A stretch of 64,000 bases of DNA from Caulobacter sp. (lineage in GTDB: Bacteria > Pseudomonadota > Alphaproteobacteria > Caulobacterales > Caulobacteraceae): assembly GCA_030683005.1 (NCBI GenBank), contig JAUXMY010000026.1, forward strand, positions 37,080-101,079, written 5' to 3'. Numbering within the stretch: the first letter of the stretch is position 1; each line of letters opens with the position of its first letter. The translations under genes were made by a program, and so were the position numbers. Shown here in pieces: positions 43,265 to 51,319 of this stretch. The notes beneath the pieces are model-generated. The model had not been told where the DNA came from. It saw only the letters and a list, made by a program, of their open reading frames with translations, and ran no database searches.

Positions 43265-43989
43265 AGATGCTCCAGACGGCGCGCGCCGTTCAGAAAGCGC
43301 ATGAACGGAATGGGCCGGGGGCCCGCCGCCAGCCGCTCGGCGATCTCGGCCACCACGAAGCGGGTGATGTTGGGCAGGTCGAGCGCCAGGGCCTCGTCCA
43401 GGTCGACCCAGGCGATCTCGTCCAGCTCGCCGCAGTCGGGACGACGGTCCAGGCTGAGCAGCGACTCGGCCTCGGCCATGAAGAACCGGGCGTCGAAGCG
43501 CTTGGGCCGGTAGGGCGGAGTGATGGCCCGGGCGAAGTACTGCAGGGCCGACAGGTCGGGCAGGGCGCCGGCTTCCACAAAGGGCCGCCAGGGGCCGGCA
43601 AGCGGCCTCACGGGGGCTTCCCTGGCCAGCAGCAGGCCGGTCTCTTCGAAGGTCTCGCGGATGGCGGCCAGGCCCAGGGCGCGGGGCAGCAGCGGGCTGT
43701 CGTGCCGCGCGGTGAGCGCCAGCTTGGCCTTCACATCGGGATCGAGTTCGTTGGCCGACGGGGCGTTGAAGTCATTGCGGTCGATGCGGCCGCCGGGGAA
43801 CACCCATTTGTCGGGCATGAAGCTGTGGCCGCCATGGCGACGGCCCATCAGCAGGCGGGGCTTTGCCGCGTCGCGCCGCACGATGATCAGGGTGGCGGCA
43901 TGGCGCGGCTTGACGGTCTTGCCGCCCTTCTCGCGCATGGCCCCGTCGCTGCGGGGGTCGTAGGTGGGGTCGAGAACGGGTCCGGTCAT
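43261..43989 (-). CDS. Nudix hydrolase, tandem copy 1
   Basis: 242 residues, same layout as its downstream neighbour: PRHAATLIIVRRDAAKPRLLMGRR, FPGGRIDRNDFNAPS, and the Nudix core AIRETFEETGLLLAR. It has a longer C-terminal half than copy 2. The insertion between the glycines and the REx2EE core is kept in both. No substrate can be assigned; the CoA-diphosphatase-like subgroup is the nearest guess. Start at 43989 (MTGPVLD) gives a short, charged N-terminal extension that may be non-native. Confidence 0.85.
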   Translation of the reverse strand: MTGPVLDPTYDPRSDGAMREKGGKTVKPRHAATLIIVRRDAAKPRLLMGRRHGGHSFMPDKWVFPGGRIDRNDFNAPSANELDPDVKAKLALTARHDSPLLPRALGLAAIRETFEETGLLLAREAPVRPLAGPWRPFVEAGALPDLSALQYFARAITPPYRPKRFDARFFMAEAESLLSLDRRPDCGELDEIAWVDLDEALALDLPNITRFVVAEIAERLAAGPRPIPFMRFLNGARRLEHL

Positions 43990-44038
43990 GGCCTGAGCAT
44001 AGGCCCCGTCATGATCGGCTGAAAACCGTGACCCAACG

Positions 44039-45046
44039 TCATTCGATCGCCTCCAGCGGTTTGAGGATCAGGATCGACAGGTCGCGGTCCGGCGTCCAGT
44101 TGCGCTTGCGCACCTCGAAGGTCGTCGGCCCGATCTTCCTCACCCCCGAGGCGCAGAAGCTGACCAGGTTGGCCGGGTCGCCCTTGTCGATGACCATCCG
44201 GAAGTCGCCGATGGGACCTGCCCAGTTGCCGCCGGTCTTCAGGACGTAGGCGATCCGCTGCTCGGTGAAGGGCGGGTACTCGGCGGCGCCCTGCGCCTTC
44301 GCCACGGCGGCGAAGAATGCGCTGTCGATGCAGTAGCGGTTGAGCAATTCCATGAAATCGCCGTAGGTGATTTCCTTCGCCCCGACGATGGTGCCCACCG
44401 AGCCGCCCGTGGCCGGCCTGTAGCTGTGCTCGACCACGACCTCCTTCCCGGCCGGGAAGGTCTGTTCCCAGTGGAAGGTGGTCTTGAGGATCCAGGCGGG
44501 GTTGTAGTGCGTCTCCCACCCCTTGCCGGCGTCGTACTCGTCGGGGATGGCGAGGCCGAGGCGCACGGCCTCCGCCTGGTCAGCGGGCGGCAGGGCGTCC
44601 AGCCGGGCGACAACGCCGTCGACGTGCAGGGCCAGCGGGATGCCCCGGCGTGTCAGCCAGGCGCTCTGATCCACCTCGCCGACCAGCGCCTTCTGCTCGA
44701 CGTCCATCTTCACGGTCTTGCCGTCGACGCGGGTGACGAAGGCCAGCAGGTTGGCCGGGTCCTCGCCGCCGGGGATGTTGGTGTCGTGGAAAAAGAACTC
44801 CGGCCCGCCGATGTCGGGCATCGGGAAGGCCACCCGCGTGGTGACGGCCTTGCCGGAGGTGTTCAGGAACACATAGCGGACCCGCACCGCATCGGCGGAG
44901 ATGTAGAGATCCTCCGACTTCATGACGATGGCGTCGGTGCGCGTCAGCACCAGCCCGCCGGCGGCCAGCTCGGCGGTGGAGTCGTTGGCGGCGGCCGGCC
45001 CGGCGAGGGCGAGGGCGGCGAGGATGGCGAGGACGATGCGGTTCAT
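44039..45046 (-). CDS. DUF4424-family secreted protein
   Basis: 335 residues. Signal peptide (MNRIVLAILAALALAGPAAAN) followed by a DUF4424 domain: STAELAAGGLVLTRTDAIVMKSEDLYIS, FPMPDIGGPEFFFHDTNIP and the FRMVIDKGDPANLVSFCASGVRKIGPTTFEVRKRNW C-terminus. Periplasmic, no known function. Start at 45046 is chosen because it begins the signal peptide; upstream in-frame sequence has no motif. Confidence 0.85.
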   Translation of the reverse strand: MNRIVLAILAALALAGPAAANDSTAELAAGGLVLTRTDAIVMKSEDLYISADAVRVRYVFLNTSGKAVTTRVAFPMPDIGGPEFFFHDTNIPGGEDPANLLAFVTRVDGKTVKMDVEQKALVGEVDQSAWLTRRGIPLALHVDGVVARLDALPPADQAEAVRLGLAIPDEYDAGKGWETHYNPAWILKTTFHWEQTFPAGKEVVVEHSYRPATGGSVGTIVGAKEITYGDFMELLNRYCIDSAFFAAVAKAQGAAEYPPFTEQRIAYVLKTGGNWAGPIGDFRMVIDKGDPANLVSFCASGVRKIGPTTFEVRKRNWTPDRDLSILILKPLEAIE

Positions 45047-45323
45047 GTTGGCCCCTCTCGAGGCGCCGACCGTAACACGGGACCGCAAACCCGCGTCCAG
45101 CCCGGTGGCCGGGCGACGCTCAAGCGGTCGCTTCAGTGTCTTCACTGTCTTCAGGCCGATTGCGCGCGTGTCGGGCTGGCGAGTCCGGGAGGGCGGATAG
45201 GGGGATAGACCTCGCCGATGACGCCCGGGCCGCGCCCCGGTCACGCCGCGCGCCGATGTCCGACGAGCGGGCGCGAGGTCTTGCCGGCAAGGCCCTGGCA
45301 TTGATCGCGAGCGTGGGTGGCGC

Positions 45324-45453
45324 TGTCTCATCCAGACAGTATGGACCCTGCGAGACGGGGGAGGATCGACGGCCCGCCGGATCGGTCCGGCGATGTCGCG
45401 CATTGGGGCCGAATGTCTCGCTTTGTCTCAACAGTATATGTCTCGAGAGTCTC
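45324..45453 (-). promoter_or_regulatory. Cluster of GAGACA repeats with a TATACT, in the 419-bp gap upstream of the DUF4424 gene
   Basis: On the minus strand GAGACA occurs at 45324-45329, 45414-45419, 45424-45429 and 45439-45444 (plus GAGACT at 45448-45453). A -10-like TATACT is at 45433-45438, and a dyad CTGTCT-N5-AGACAG at 45323-45339. The unit TACTGT..GAGACA recurs twice. Rest of 45047-45465: nothing else recognised. Confidence 0.3.
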
Positions 45454-45465
45454 GCCCGGGCGGGA

Positions 45466-45870
45466 TCAGCCGGGCAGGGCGGCCGACCGCGCCCGCGCTG
45501 TCGCCGCGCCCAGGTAGTTCAGCTCGATGATCACCCCGTTCGGATCGCTCAGGAACAGCTGCCGGATCGGCGCGTCAGGCACGCCGATCTCGCGGAAGGC
45601 GACGCCCAACTCGCCCAGCCGGGCCTTCACCGCCTCGATGTCGGCGATGGCGAAGGCGACATGGCTCAGCGCCGCCGCGTCGCAGCCCACCCCCGCCGTC
45701 GCGCGCGTCATCAGATGTACGACGGGGCGGTCGCCGGCGTAGAGCCAGTGGCCGTCGAAGCTGAAGTCCGGCCGCCAGCGCTCGGTCAGGCCCAGCACCT
45801 CGACATAGAAGGCGCGGGTCTCCTCCAGCCGGTCGGTGGCGATGTTGATATGGTCCAGATCGAGGATCAT
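45466..45870 (-). CDS. VOC-family (glyoxalase/fosfomycin-resistance-like) protein
   Basis: 134 residues, two beta-alpha-beta-beta-beta units. LDHINIATDRLEETRAFYVEVLGL, LSHVAFAIADIEAVKARLGELG and the closing FLSDPNGVIIELNYLG are VOC hallmarks; metal-ligand positions (His near 7, His near 68, Glu near 120) are present. Possible roles include dioxygenase or isomerase. It ends the SLC13-VOC pair (22-bp gap) on the minus strand. Confidence 0.88.
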   Translation of the reverse strand: MILDLDHINIATDRLEETRAFYVEVLGLTERWRPDFSFDGHWLYAGDRPVVHLMTRATAGVGCDAAALSHVAFAIADIEAVKARLGELGVAFREIGVPDAPIRQLFLSDPNGVIIELNYLGAATARARSAALPG

Positions 45871-45892
45871 CGTGCGCTCGCTGCCGGCCGCA

Positions 45893-47188
45893 TCAGAAGG
45901 GGAAGAACAGCGGGATCACCGCCACGCCGACAAGCCAGGTCAGCAGGTTCAGCGGCACGCCGATGCGGACGAAGTCCATGTAGCGGTAGAGGCCCAGCTG
46001 GTAGACCAGAACGTTGGTCTGGTAGCCGAACGGCGTGGCGAAGGCCGCGCTGGCCGCCATCATCACCGCGACCAGGAAGGGGCGGGGACTGACGCCCAGG
46101 CTCTCGGCGAGGGCCACGGCGATCGGCGTCAGCAGCACCGCCACGGCGGCGTTGGACAACAGCTCGGTCAGGAACAGGGTGACGCCGTAGATCAGCGCCA
46201 GGGCCATCAGCGGTCCGAGCGCGTTGACCACCCCGGTCAGGGCGTTGGTCGCCGTCGAGGCCAGGCCCGTGACCTCCATCGACAGGCCGACGACGAACAT
46301 GCCGGCGATCAGCAGCAGGATCTCCGGCCGCAGGCCGCGATAGGCCTGCTCGGCGCTGATCACCCGCGTCACCACCAGCAGCACGGCGCCGGAGAAGGCG
46401 GCCGCCGCGATGGGGGCCAGGCCCGTCGCGGCCACCAGCACCACCCCGGCGAACACCGCCAGGGACATGCCGGCCTGCAGGGGCTTGAACGGGCGGTCGA
46501 TCGGGAACACCGCGGGGTCGTCGCCGGCCGCCGCCGCCGCCGCCTCCGGCGCCACCGCCTCGCTGGTCTCCGGCGTCTCCCCGCCCAGCAGGCGACCGCC
46601 CATCAGGTAGAGATAGACCCCGCCGACCAGGGCGATGATCAGCCCGACAGGCGTGATCTCGAACAGGCCGAACACCGGCTGGCCCGCGTTGCGGGCCATG
46701 TCGTTGACCAGCAGGTTGGTTGAGGTGCCGATCAGGGTGCAGGCGCCGCCCAGGATGGTGACGTAGGACAGCGGGATCAGGAACCGCCGCGCCGACAGCC
46801 CCATCGAGGCGGCGGCGTCCTTCACCACCGGTGCGGCCAGCACCACGATCGGGGTGTTGTTCAGCAGGGCCGACGCGGCGCCGCACAGCCCGATCACGAT
46901 CCACAAGCCCGTCGCCCCCAGCCGGGCGCAGATGTCGATGGTCTTGCGGATCAGCAGCCCCAGCAGGCCATTCAGCTCCATGGCGTAGGCGATGACGAAC
47001 AGCGAGGCGAGGGTGATGATCGCCGGGCTGGCGAAGGCGCCCTGGACCTCAACCGGCCGAATCGTCCGGGTGGCCAGCAACACCGCCGCGCCGGCCAGGG
47101 CCACGACGTCGGGGCGCACCTTGCCCCTGACCAGGGCGATGATGACCGCCACGAGGACGACCAGGGCGATGATCTGGGGACTGGTCAT
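45893..47188 (-). CDS. SLC13-family anion permease
   Basis: 431 residues, about eleven hydrophobic helices; inner-membrane transporter of the CitT/DASS (SAC1) type. Two substrate-site SNT-like motifs are visible: LIGTSTNLLVNDM in the first half and FATPFGYQTNVLVYQLG in the second. A charged loop (GGETPETSEAVAPEA) separates the halves. Substrate could be a dicarboxylate, sulfate or phosphate. The start at 47188 (MTSPQII) is chosen over the upstream 47251 frame because the extra segment is not hydrophobic. Confidence 0.9.
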   Translation of the reverse strand: MTSPQIIALVVLVAVIIALVRGKVRPDVVALAGAAVLLATRTIRPVEVQGAFASPAIITLASLFVIAYAMELNGLLGLLIRKTIDICARLGATGLWIVIGLCGAASALLNNTPIVVLAAPVVKDAAASMGLSARRFLIPLSYVTILGGACTLIGTSTNLLVNDMARNAGQPVFGLFEITPVGLIIALVGGVYLYLMGGRLLGGETPETSEAVAPEAAAAAAGDDPAVFPIDRPFKPLQAGMSLAVFAGVVLVAATGLAPIAAAAFSGAVLLVVTRVISAEQAYRGLRPEILLLIAGMFVVGLSMEVTGLASTATNALTGVVNALGPLMALALIYGVTLFLTELLSNAAVAVLLTPIAVALAESLGVSPRPFLVAVMMAASAAFATPFGYQTNVLVYQLGLYRYMDFVRIGVPLNLLTWLVGVAVIPLFFPF

Positions 47189-47301
47189 ACAGGCGGTGGA
47201 ACGGTTCCGGCGCGAGCCCCACGGAGAGGCGGTGGGCCAAAGCCCGCACAAAACAGCGTGCGAACTTTGAACTGGGTGTCGTTCCCCTCTAGTGTACGCC
47301 C

Positions 47302-48168
47302 ATGGCCGACAATAGTCCGGGTGCTCCCGTCCGCAAGCGGCGTCTTATCGCGCCGCTCGTTATCGCCGTTATCGTCGCGGGTCTTCTGATCGCCGCCGCC
47401 ATGGGCCTGTTCGGCCAGAAGCCGGCGCCGGAACCCGCGCAGCCGGAACCGGCGCCGCCGCCCGAGGAGGTGACGGTCCTGACGCCGCTCGCCCCGCCGG
47501 TGCTGACCCGGCGGGACCTGATCGAGGGCGCCCGCGCCGCCGCCGCCGCCTACGCCTCGGGAGAGGCGGTCGCCGAGGGCGCCGACCCCATGGTCCGCCG
47601 CACCTTCCGCATTCGGCTGCCGTTCGGCTGCGCCGGACCCCGCACAGGTCCCGGTTCCGACCAGGCCTGGTTCGAGCAGGACGCTGAGCGTGGCACCGTC
47701 AAGCTGACCGCCCGCTCCGTCGACCTGACCACCCTGCCGATGATCCGCTCGCTGCCGGACGCCGACAGCATCGAGAAGGCGGAGGGTTTCTGGATCCCGC
47801 GACCCTGGACGCTGGCCGAGACCTGCCCGCCGACCCGTGAGGCCCCGGCCGTGGCCCAGCCGGCGGCGCCGGCCGGCCAGACCCTGGGCCTTGTTCGTCT
47901 GTCCGACGCCGGAGCCTCGCGCGTCCCGCGTCGCAACGGACGGCCCTACGAGTACGTCCAGAAGGATCCGACCAACGCGCTCGCCGCCGGGGCCCGAGGC
48001 TATCGGCTGATGATCGAGGGCCAGATCGCCAGCTTCCCGGGCGGCCGGTCCGTCCGTTGCTGGAGCGAGACGCCCGACCACCAGCCGATCTGCCTCTACG
48101 CGGTGACCTTCGACCGCATCGCCTTCGAGGACGCCTCCGGCGCGGTGATGGCGGAGTGGCGGGAGTAG
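47302..48168 (+). CDS. Inner-membrane-anchored protein of unknown function
   Basis: 288 residues. Basic cytosolic start (RKRR) and one membrane helix (LIAPLVIAVIVAGLLIAAAMG, about 15-35), then a Pro/Glu-rich periplasmic linker and a domain with TFRIRLPFGCAGPRTG and SVRCWSETPDHQPICLYAV. Two pairs of Cys may form disulfides. The topology is type II. Unrecognised family, though similar proteins exist in relatives. Starts 113 bp from the divergent permease. Confidence 0.8.
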   Translation: MADNSPGAPVRKRRLIAPLVIAVIVAGLLIAAAMGLFGQKPAPEPAQPEPAPPPEEVTVLTPLAPPVLTRRDLIEGARAAAAAYASGEAVAEGADPMVRRTFRIRLPFGCAGPRTGPGSDQAWFEQDAERGTVKLTARSVDLTTLPMIRSLPDADSIEKAEGFWIPRPWTLAETCPPTREAPAVAQPAAPAGQTLGLVRLSDAGASRVPRRNGRPYEYVQKDPTNALAAGARGYRLMIEGQIASFPGGRSVRCWSETPDHQPICLYAVTFDRIAFEDASGAVMAEWRE

Positions 48169-48271
48169 GGGGCGGCGCGTAGCCTTCCACTGGCGTGGCC
48201 GCCTGGCCGAAGCTGATCGGGCTTGGCACGCCCGCATCCAATGCCGCAACCGACACGATGCGAATGGCGGC

Positions 48272-48700
48272 TCAGCCGGCGCGAGGCTTGATCGCCGTCC
48301 CGATTTCCAGGAGGTCGATGCCAGCGGCGCTGAGGATCAGCGCAATGATGATCAGAATGACGGTGTAGATGGCGCTGCCCACGATGGACTGCGCAACCGC
48401 CTTCCAGAACGTACCCTTGAGAGTCTCCTCGACGATCTCCGGCCGCGCGTCAGACACCACGCCGCCCGCGAACTGGGAGAGCACGGCCGCTGCCTGGGCC
48501 TCGAAAGCATCGATGGTTTGGGACATGTAGGTGGAAACGTAGGCGGCGACCTCGGCGGCCCTCGGAGTCCGCCCGTGGTCGGCCAGGTATTTGCGGACCC
48601 ACTCGCGCTTGGCGGTCTTGTAGAGGCCGTAGGCTATGAACCCCTGAACCCTGTTGTCGCTCTGAACAACAAGGCGCTCATACATCGTATTGTGGGTCAT
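48272..48700 (-). CDS. Membrane protein of unknown function
   Basis: 142 residues. N-terminal soluble part with MYERLVVQSDNRVQGFIAYGLYKTAKREWVRK and a helical middle, then a C-terminal double hydrophobic stretch (IVGSAIYTVILIIIALILSAAGI, about 105-128). The motif resembles small membrane proteins of accessory regions; I cannot name a family. Upstream neighbour overlaps by 4 bp (ATGA). GC content falls here and in the preceding AT-rich island, suggesting acquisition. Confidence 0.6.
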   Translation of the reverse strand: MTHNTMYERLVVQSDNRVQGFIAYGLYKTAKREWVRKYLADHGRTPRAAEVAAYVSTYMSQTIDAFEAQAAAVLSQFAGGVVSDARPEIVEETLKGTFWKAVAQSIVGSAIYTVILIIIALILSAAGIDLLEIGTAIKPRAG

Positions 48701-48885
48701 CGCCTCGGCAGGGTCGGCGGATGACTGATCGCCTGCTCCAGCGCGGTGTTCGCGCGATCCGACGCCTTGTCATAGGTGCTTGCCGACATGACCCGCGTAA
48801 CCCAGGCGCCGCTTCGCAGGTCCCGGAACACGCCGCGCCGGGGCGCGGTCGTTGTCGCAGGGTCCACTGTGAATCTCTTGTTCAT
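48697..48885 (-). CDS. Small hypothetical protein coupled to membrane protein gene
   Basis: 62 residues from the ATG at 48885 (a TTG at 48894 is also in frame). Charged, no hydrophobic segment; contains VFRDLRSGAWVTRVMSASTYDKASDRANTALEQAI. The stop overlaps the ATG of the membrane protein gene by 4 bp, so they are coexpressed. It looks like an accessory/antitoxin-sized gene, but no match is recognised. Confidence 0.55.
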   Translation of the reverse strand: MNKRFTVDPATTTAPRRGVFRDLRSGAWVTRVMSASTYDKASDRANTALEQAISHPPTLPRR

Positions 48886-48949
48886 CGACGCCAATGTGCC
48901 CGTAATGATAGAAAATGCAATAAATATCGTATAAGTAGAAATCCAATCC
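48886..48949 (-). promoter_or_regulatory. AT-rich promoter region for the two small genes
   Basis: About 60 bp between the rnr stop (48950) and the small gene, strikingly AT-rich in a genome of high GC. On the minus strand it contains TATCAT and TTGCAT-like elements and a TATACG. Spacing is not ideal, so boxes are not assigned. Confidence 0.4.
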
Positions 48950-51268
48950 CTACCGCCGCTTGCCCTTCTTCACGCCCTTCGGAGTCCCGCCGCGCTTGGG
49001 GCCGCCGCGGCCGGGGTCCTTGCCGAAGTCGCCGCGTCGCCGCACGCCAAGCCGGGGCCTCGGCGCGTTGGGGTCGGCCTTCACCGGCTCGCTGAGCATC
49101 TGAAACAGCAGGCCGCCGGTCACCGGGGTCGCCTCGCGCAGCTTGACCTGAACCAGCATGCCCAGCGGCCAGCGGGCGCCGGTGCGTTCGCCGACCAGGG
49201 CGTGGCTGCGGTCGTCGTGGACGAAGAACTCGTCGCCCAGCGAGGAGACCGGGATCAGGCCGTCGGCCCCGGTGTCGACCAGCCGCACGAACAGGCCGAA
49301 GCGGGTGACGCCGGTGATCCGGCCCTCGAACTCGGCGCCCACCTTGTCGGCCAGGAAGGCGGCGATGTAGCGGTCAGTGGCGTCGCGCTCGGCGGCCATG
49401 GCCCGGCGCTCGGCATGGGTGATCCGCTCGGCGGTGTCCTTGATCTGCTTGATGTCCTCGTCGGTGAGGCCATCGGACCCCAGACCCAGCGCGCGGACCA
49501 GGCCGCGATGGACGATCAGGTCGGCATAGCGCCGGATCGGGCTGGTGAAGTGGGCGTACTTGGCCAGGTTCAGCCCGAAGTGGCCGATGTTCTCGGCGTT
49601 GTACTGCGCCTGCATCTGGCTGCGCAGGACCACCTCGTTGACGATGTCGGCGTGCGGGCCCTCGCGGGTGTCGTCGAGCAGCTTGTTGAAGCGGTGGGTG
49701 TTGGGCGCCTCGCCCTTGGTCCACGGGATGTCCAGGGTCTGCAGGAAGTCGGTCAGCGCCTGCATCTTCTCGGGACTGGGCGTGTCGTGGATGCGGTAGA
49801 TCAGCGGCGAGCGCTTCTGCTCCAGCGTCTCGGCGGCCGAGACGTTGGCCTGGATCATCATCTCCTCGATCAGACGGTGCGCCTCCAGCGACGCGCGCCT
49901 GGTGATCGAGGCGACCTCGCCCTCGGCGCTGATGACGATGCGGCGCTCGTCGCTCTCGATGGCCAGCGGCGAGCGGGCGTTGCGGCCCTTCAGCATCAGG
50001 CGGTAGGCGGTCCACAGCGGCTTGAGCACGCCGTCGACCAGCGGGCCGGACTTGTCGTCGGGTTCGCCGTCGATGGCCGCCTGGGCCTGTTCGTAGCTGA
50101 GCTTGGCCGCCGAACGCATCAGGCCGCGCACGAAGCGGTGGCCGGTCTTCTTGCCGTTGCTGTTGAACACCATGCGCACGGCCATGGTGGCGCGGTTCTC
50201 GCCCTCGCGCAGGCTGCACAGGCCGTTGCTCAGCCGCTCGGGCAGCATCGGCTCGACCCGGTCGGGGAAGTAGACGCTGTTGCCCTTCTCGCGGGCCTCC
50301 TCGTCCAGCGCCATGCCGTGGCGGACGTAGGCGGCGACATCGGCGATGGCCACCCAGACGATCCAGCCGCCGGGGTTCTTCGCGTCAGGGTCGGGGTGGG
50401 CGAAGACCGCGTCGTCGTGGTCGCGGGCGTCGGAGGGGTCGATGGTGATGAACGGCAGGTCGCGCAGGTCCTCGCGGCCCTGCAGGGTCGGGGCCTGCGC
50501 CGCCTCGGCCTCGGCTTCGGCCTGGGCGGTGAAGCCCATCGGGATGCCGTGGGTGTGGATCGCTATGAGGGACGCCGCCCGGGGCTCGTCCTCGCGGCCG
50601 ATGCGCTCCAGCAGCTTGCCGCGCTTGGGGCCGTAGCGCTGGCTGCCCGGCTGCACCTGGACCTGGGCCAGGACGAGATCGCCGTCCTTCAGGTCGCGCG
50701 CCTCGTGGACATCGAGCAGCAGCACGTCCTTGGACTTGCGGTCGACCGGCTCGACCCGGACCTCGCGGTTGCCCTTGCGGATGACGCCCAGGATGCGGTG
50801 GGCGCTCTGGCCCAGCCGCTTGATCAGCCGCGCTTCGGTCTCGCCGGTCTCCAGCCGCTCGAAGCGGACCAGGCAGCGGTCGCCGACGCCCGGCGCGCCG
50901 GTGACGGCCTCGTTGCGGTCCGGGGCCAGCCGGATCAGCGGCAGGTCCTCGCCGCCCTTGACCAGCTTCACATAGAGATCGCCGTCGTTGTCGCGCTCGA
51001 TCACGTCGGCGACGCCGACCGGCGGGAAGGCCCCGGCTTCGGAGAAGCCGCGGCGGCCGCGCTTGCCCAGCGCGCCCTCAGCCTCCAGGCCCTTGAGCAT
51101 TTCGCGCAGGGCGCGGCGGTCCGCGCCCTTCAGCCCGAACGCCTTGGCGATGTCGGCCTTCTCGGCCTGGCCCGCGTCGCGCAGGAAGCGGATCAGGGTC
51201 TCACGGTCGGGGAGACCCTGGGGATGGCGGGGCATGCGGGGCGTGCGCGGGGCGCGGGACTTTGACAT
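48950..51268 (-). CDS. rnr: Ribonuclease R
   Basis: 772 residues, RNB-type 3'-5' exoribonuclease. The N-terminal winged-helix region (LIRFLRDAGQAEKADIAKAFGLKGADRRALREML) is followed by cold-shock/OB folds, the RNB domain with FITIDPSDARDHDDAVFA (catalytic Asp cluster, about 290-300) and ESDERRIV, and a C-terminal S1 domain. The tail is very basic (KRGGTPKGVKKGKRR). Start MSKSRAPRTP at 51268. It degrades structured RNA, including tmRNA-tagged mRNAs. Confidence 0.95.
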   Translation of the reverse strand: MSKSRAPRTPRMPRHPQGLPDRETLIRFLRDAGQAEKADIAKAFGLKGADRRALREMLKGLEAEGALGKRGRRGFSEAGAFPPVGVADVIERDNDGDLYVKLVKGGEDLPLIRLAPDRNEAVTGAPGVGDRCLVRFERLETGETEARLIKRLGQSAHRILGVIRKGNREVRVEPVDRKSKDVLLLDVHEARDLKDGDLVLAQVQVQPGSQRYGPKRGKLLERIGREDEPRAASLIAIHTHGIPMGFTAQAEAEAEAAQAPTLQGREDLRDLPFITIDPSDARDHDDAVFAHPDPDAKNPGGWIVWVAIADVAAYVRHGMALDEEAREKGNSVYFPDRVEPMLPERLSNGLCSLREGENRATMAVRMVFNSNGKKTGHRFVRGLMRSAAKLSYEQAQAAIDGEPDDKSGPLVDGVLKPLWTAYRLMLKGRNARSPLAIESDERRIVISAEGEVASITRRASLEAHRLIEEMMIQANVSAAETLEQKRSPLIYRIHDTPSPEKMQALTDFLQTLDIPWTKGEAPNTHRFNKLLDDTREGPHADIVNEVVLRSQMQAQYNAENIGHFGLNLAKYAHFTSPIRRYADLIVHRGLVRALGLGSDGLTDEDIKQIKDTAERITHAERRAMAAERDATDRYIAAFLADKVGAEFEGRITGVTRFGLFVRLVDTGADGLIPVSSLGDEFFVHDDRSHALVGERTGARWPLGMLVQVKLREATPVTGGLLFQMLSEPVKADPNAPRPRLGVRRRGDFGKDPGRGGPKRGGTPKGVKKGKRR

Positions 51269-51319
51269 TACCCTTGGGATAACGCGGGAGGGCGACAAAC
51301 GCACCCTCCCATTGCATCC

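Noticed and set aside
48886..48949. AT-rich stretch as replication origin or attachment site
   Set aside because: Only about 60 bp, no DnaA boxes or flanking repeats; a promoter for the small genes is simpler.
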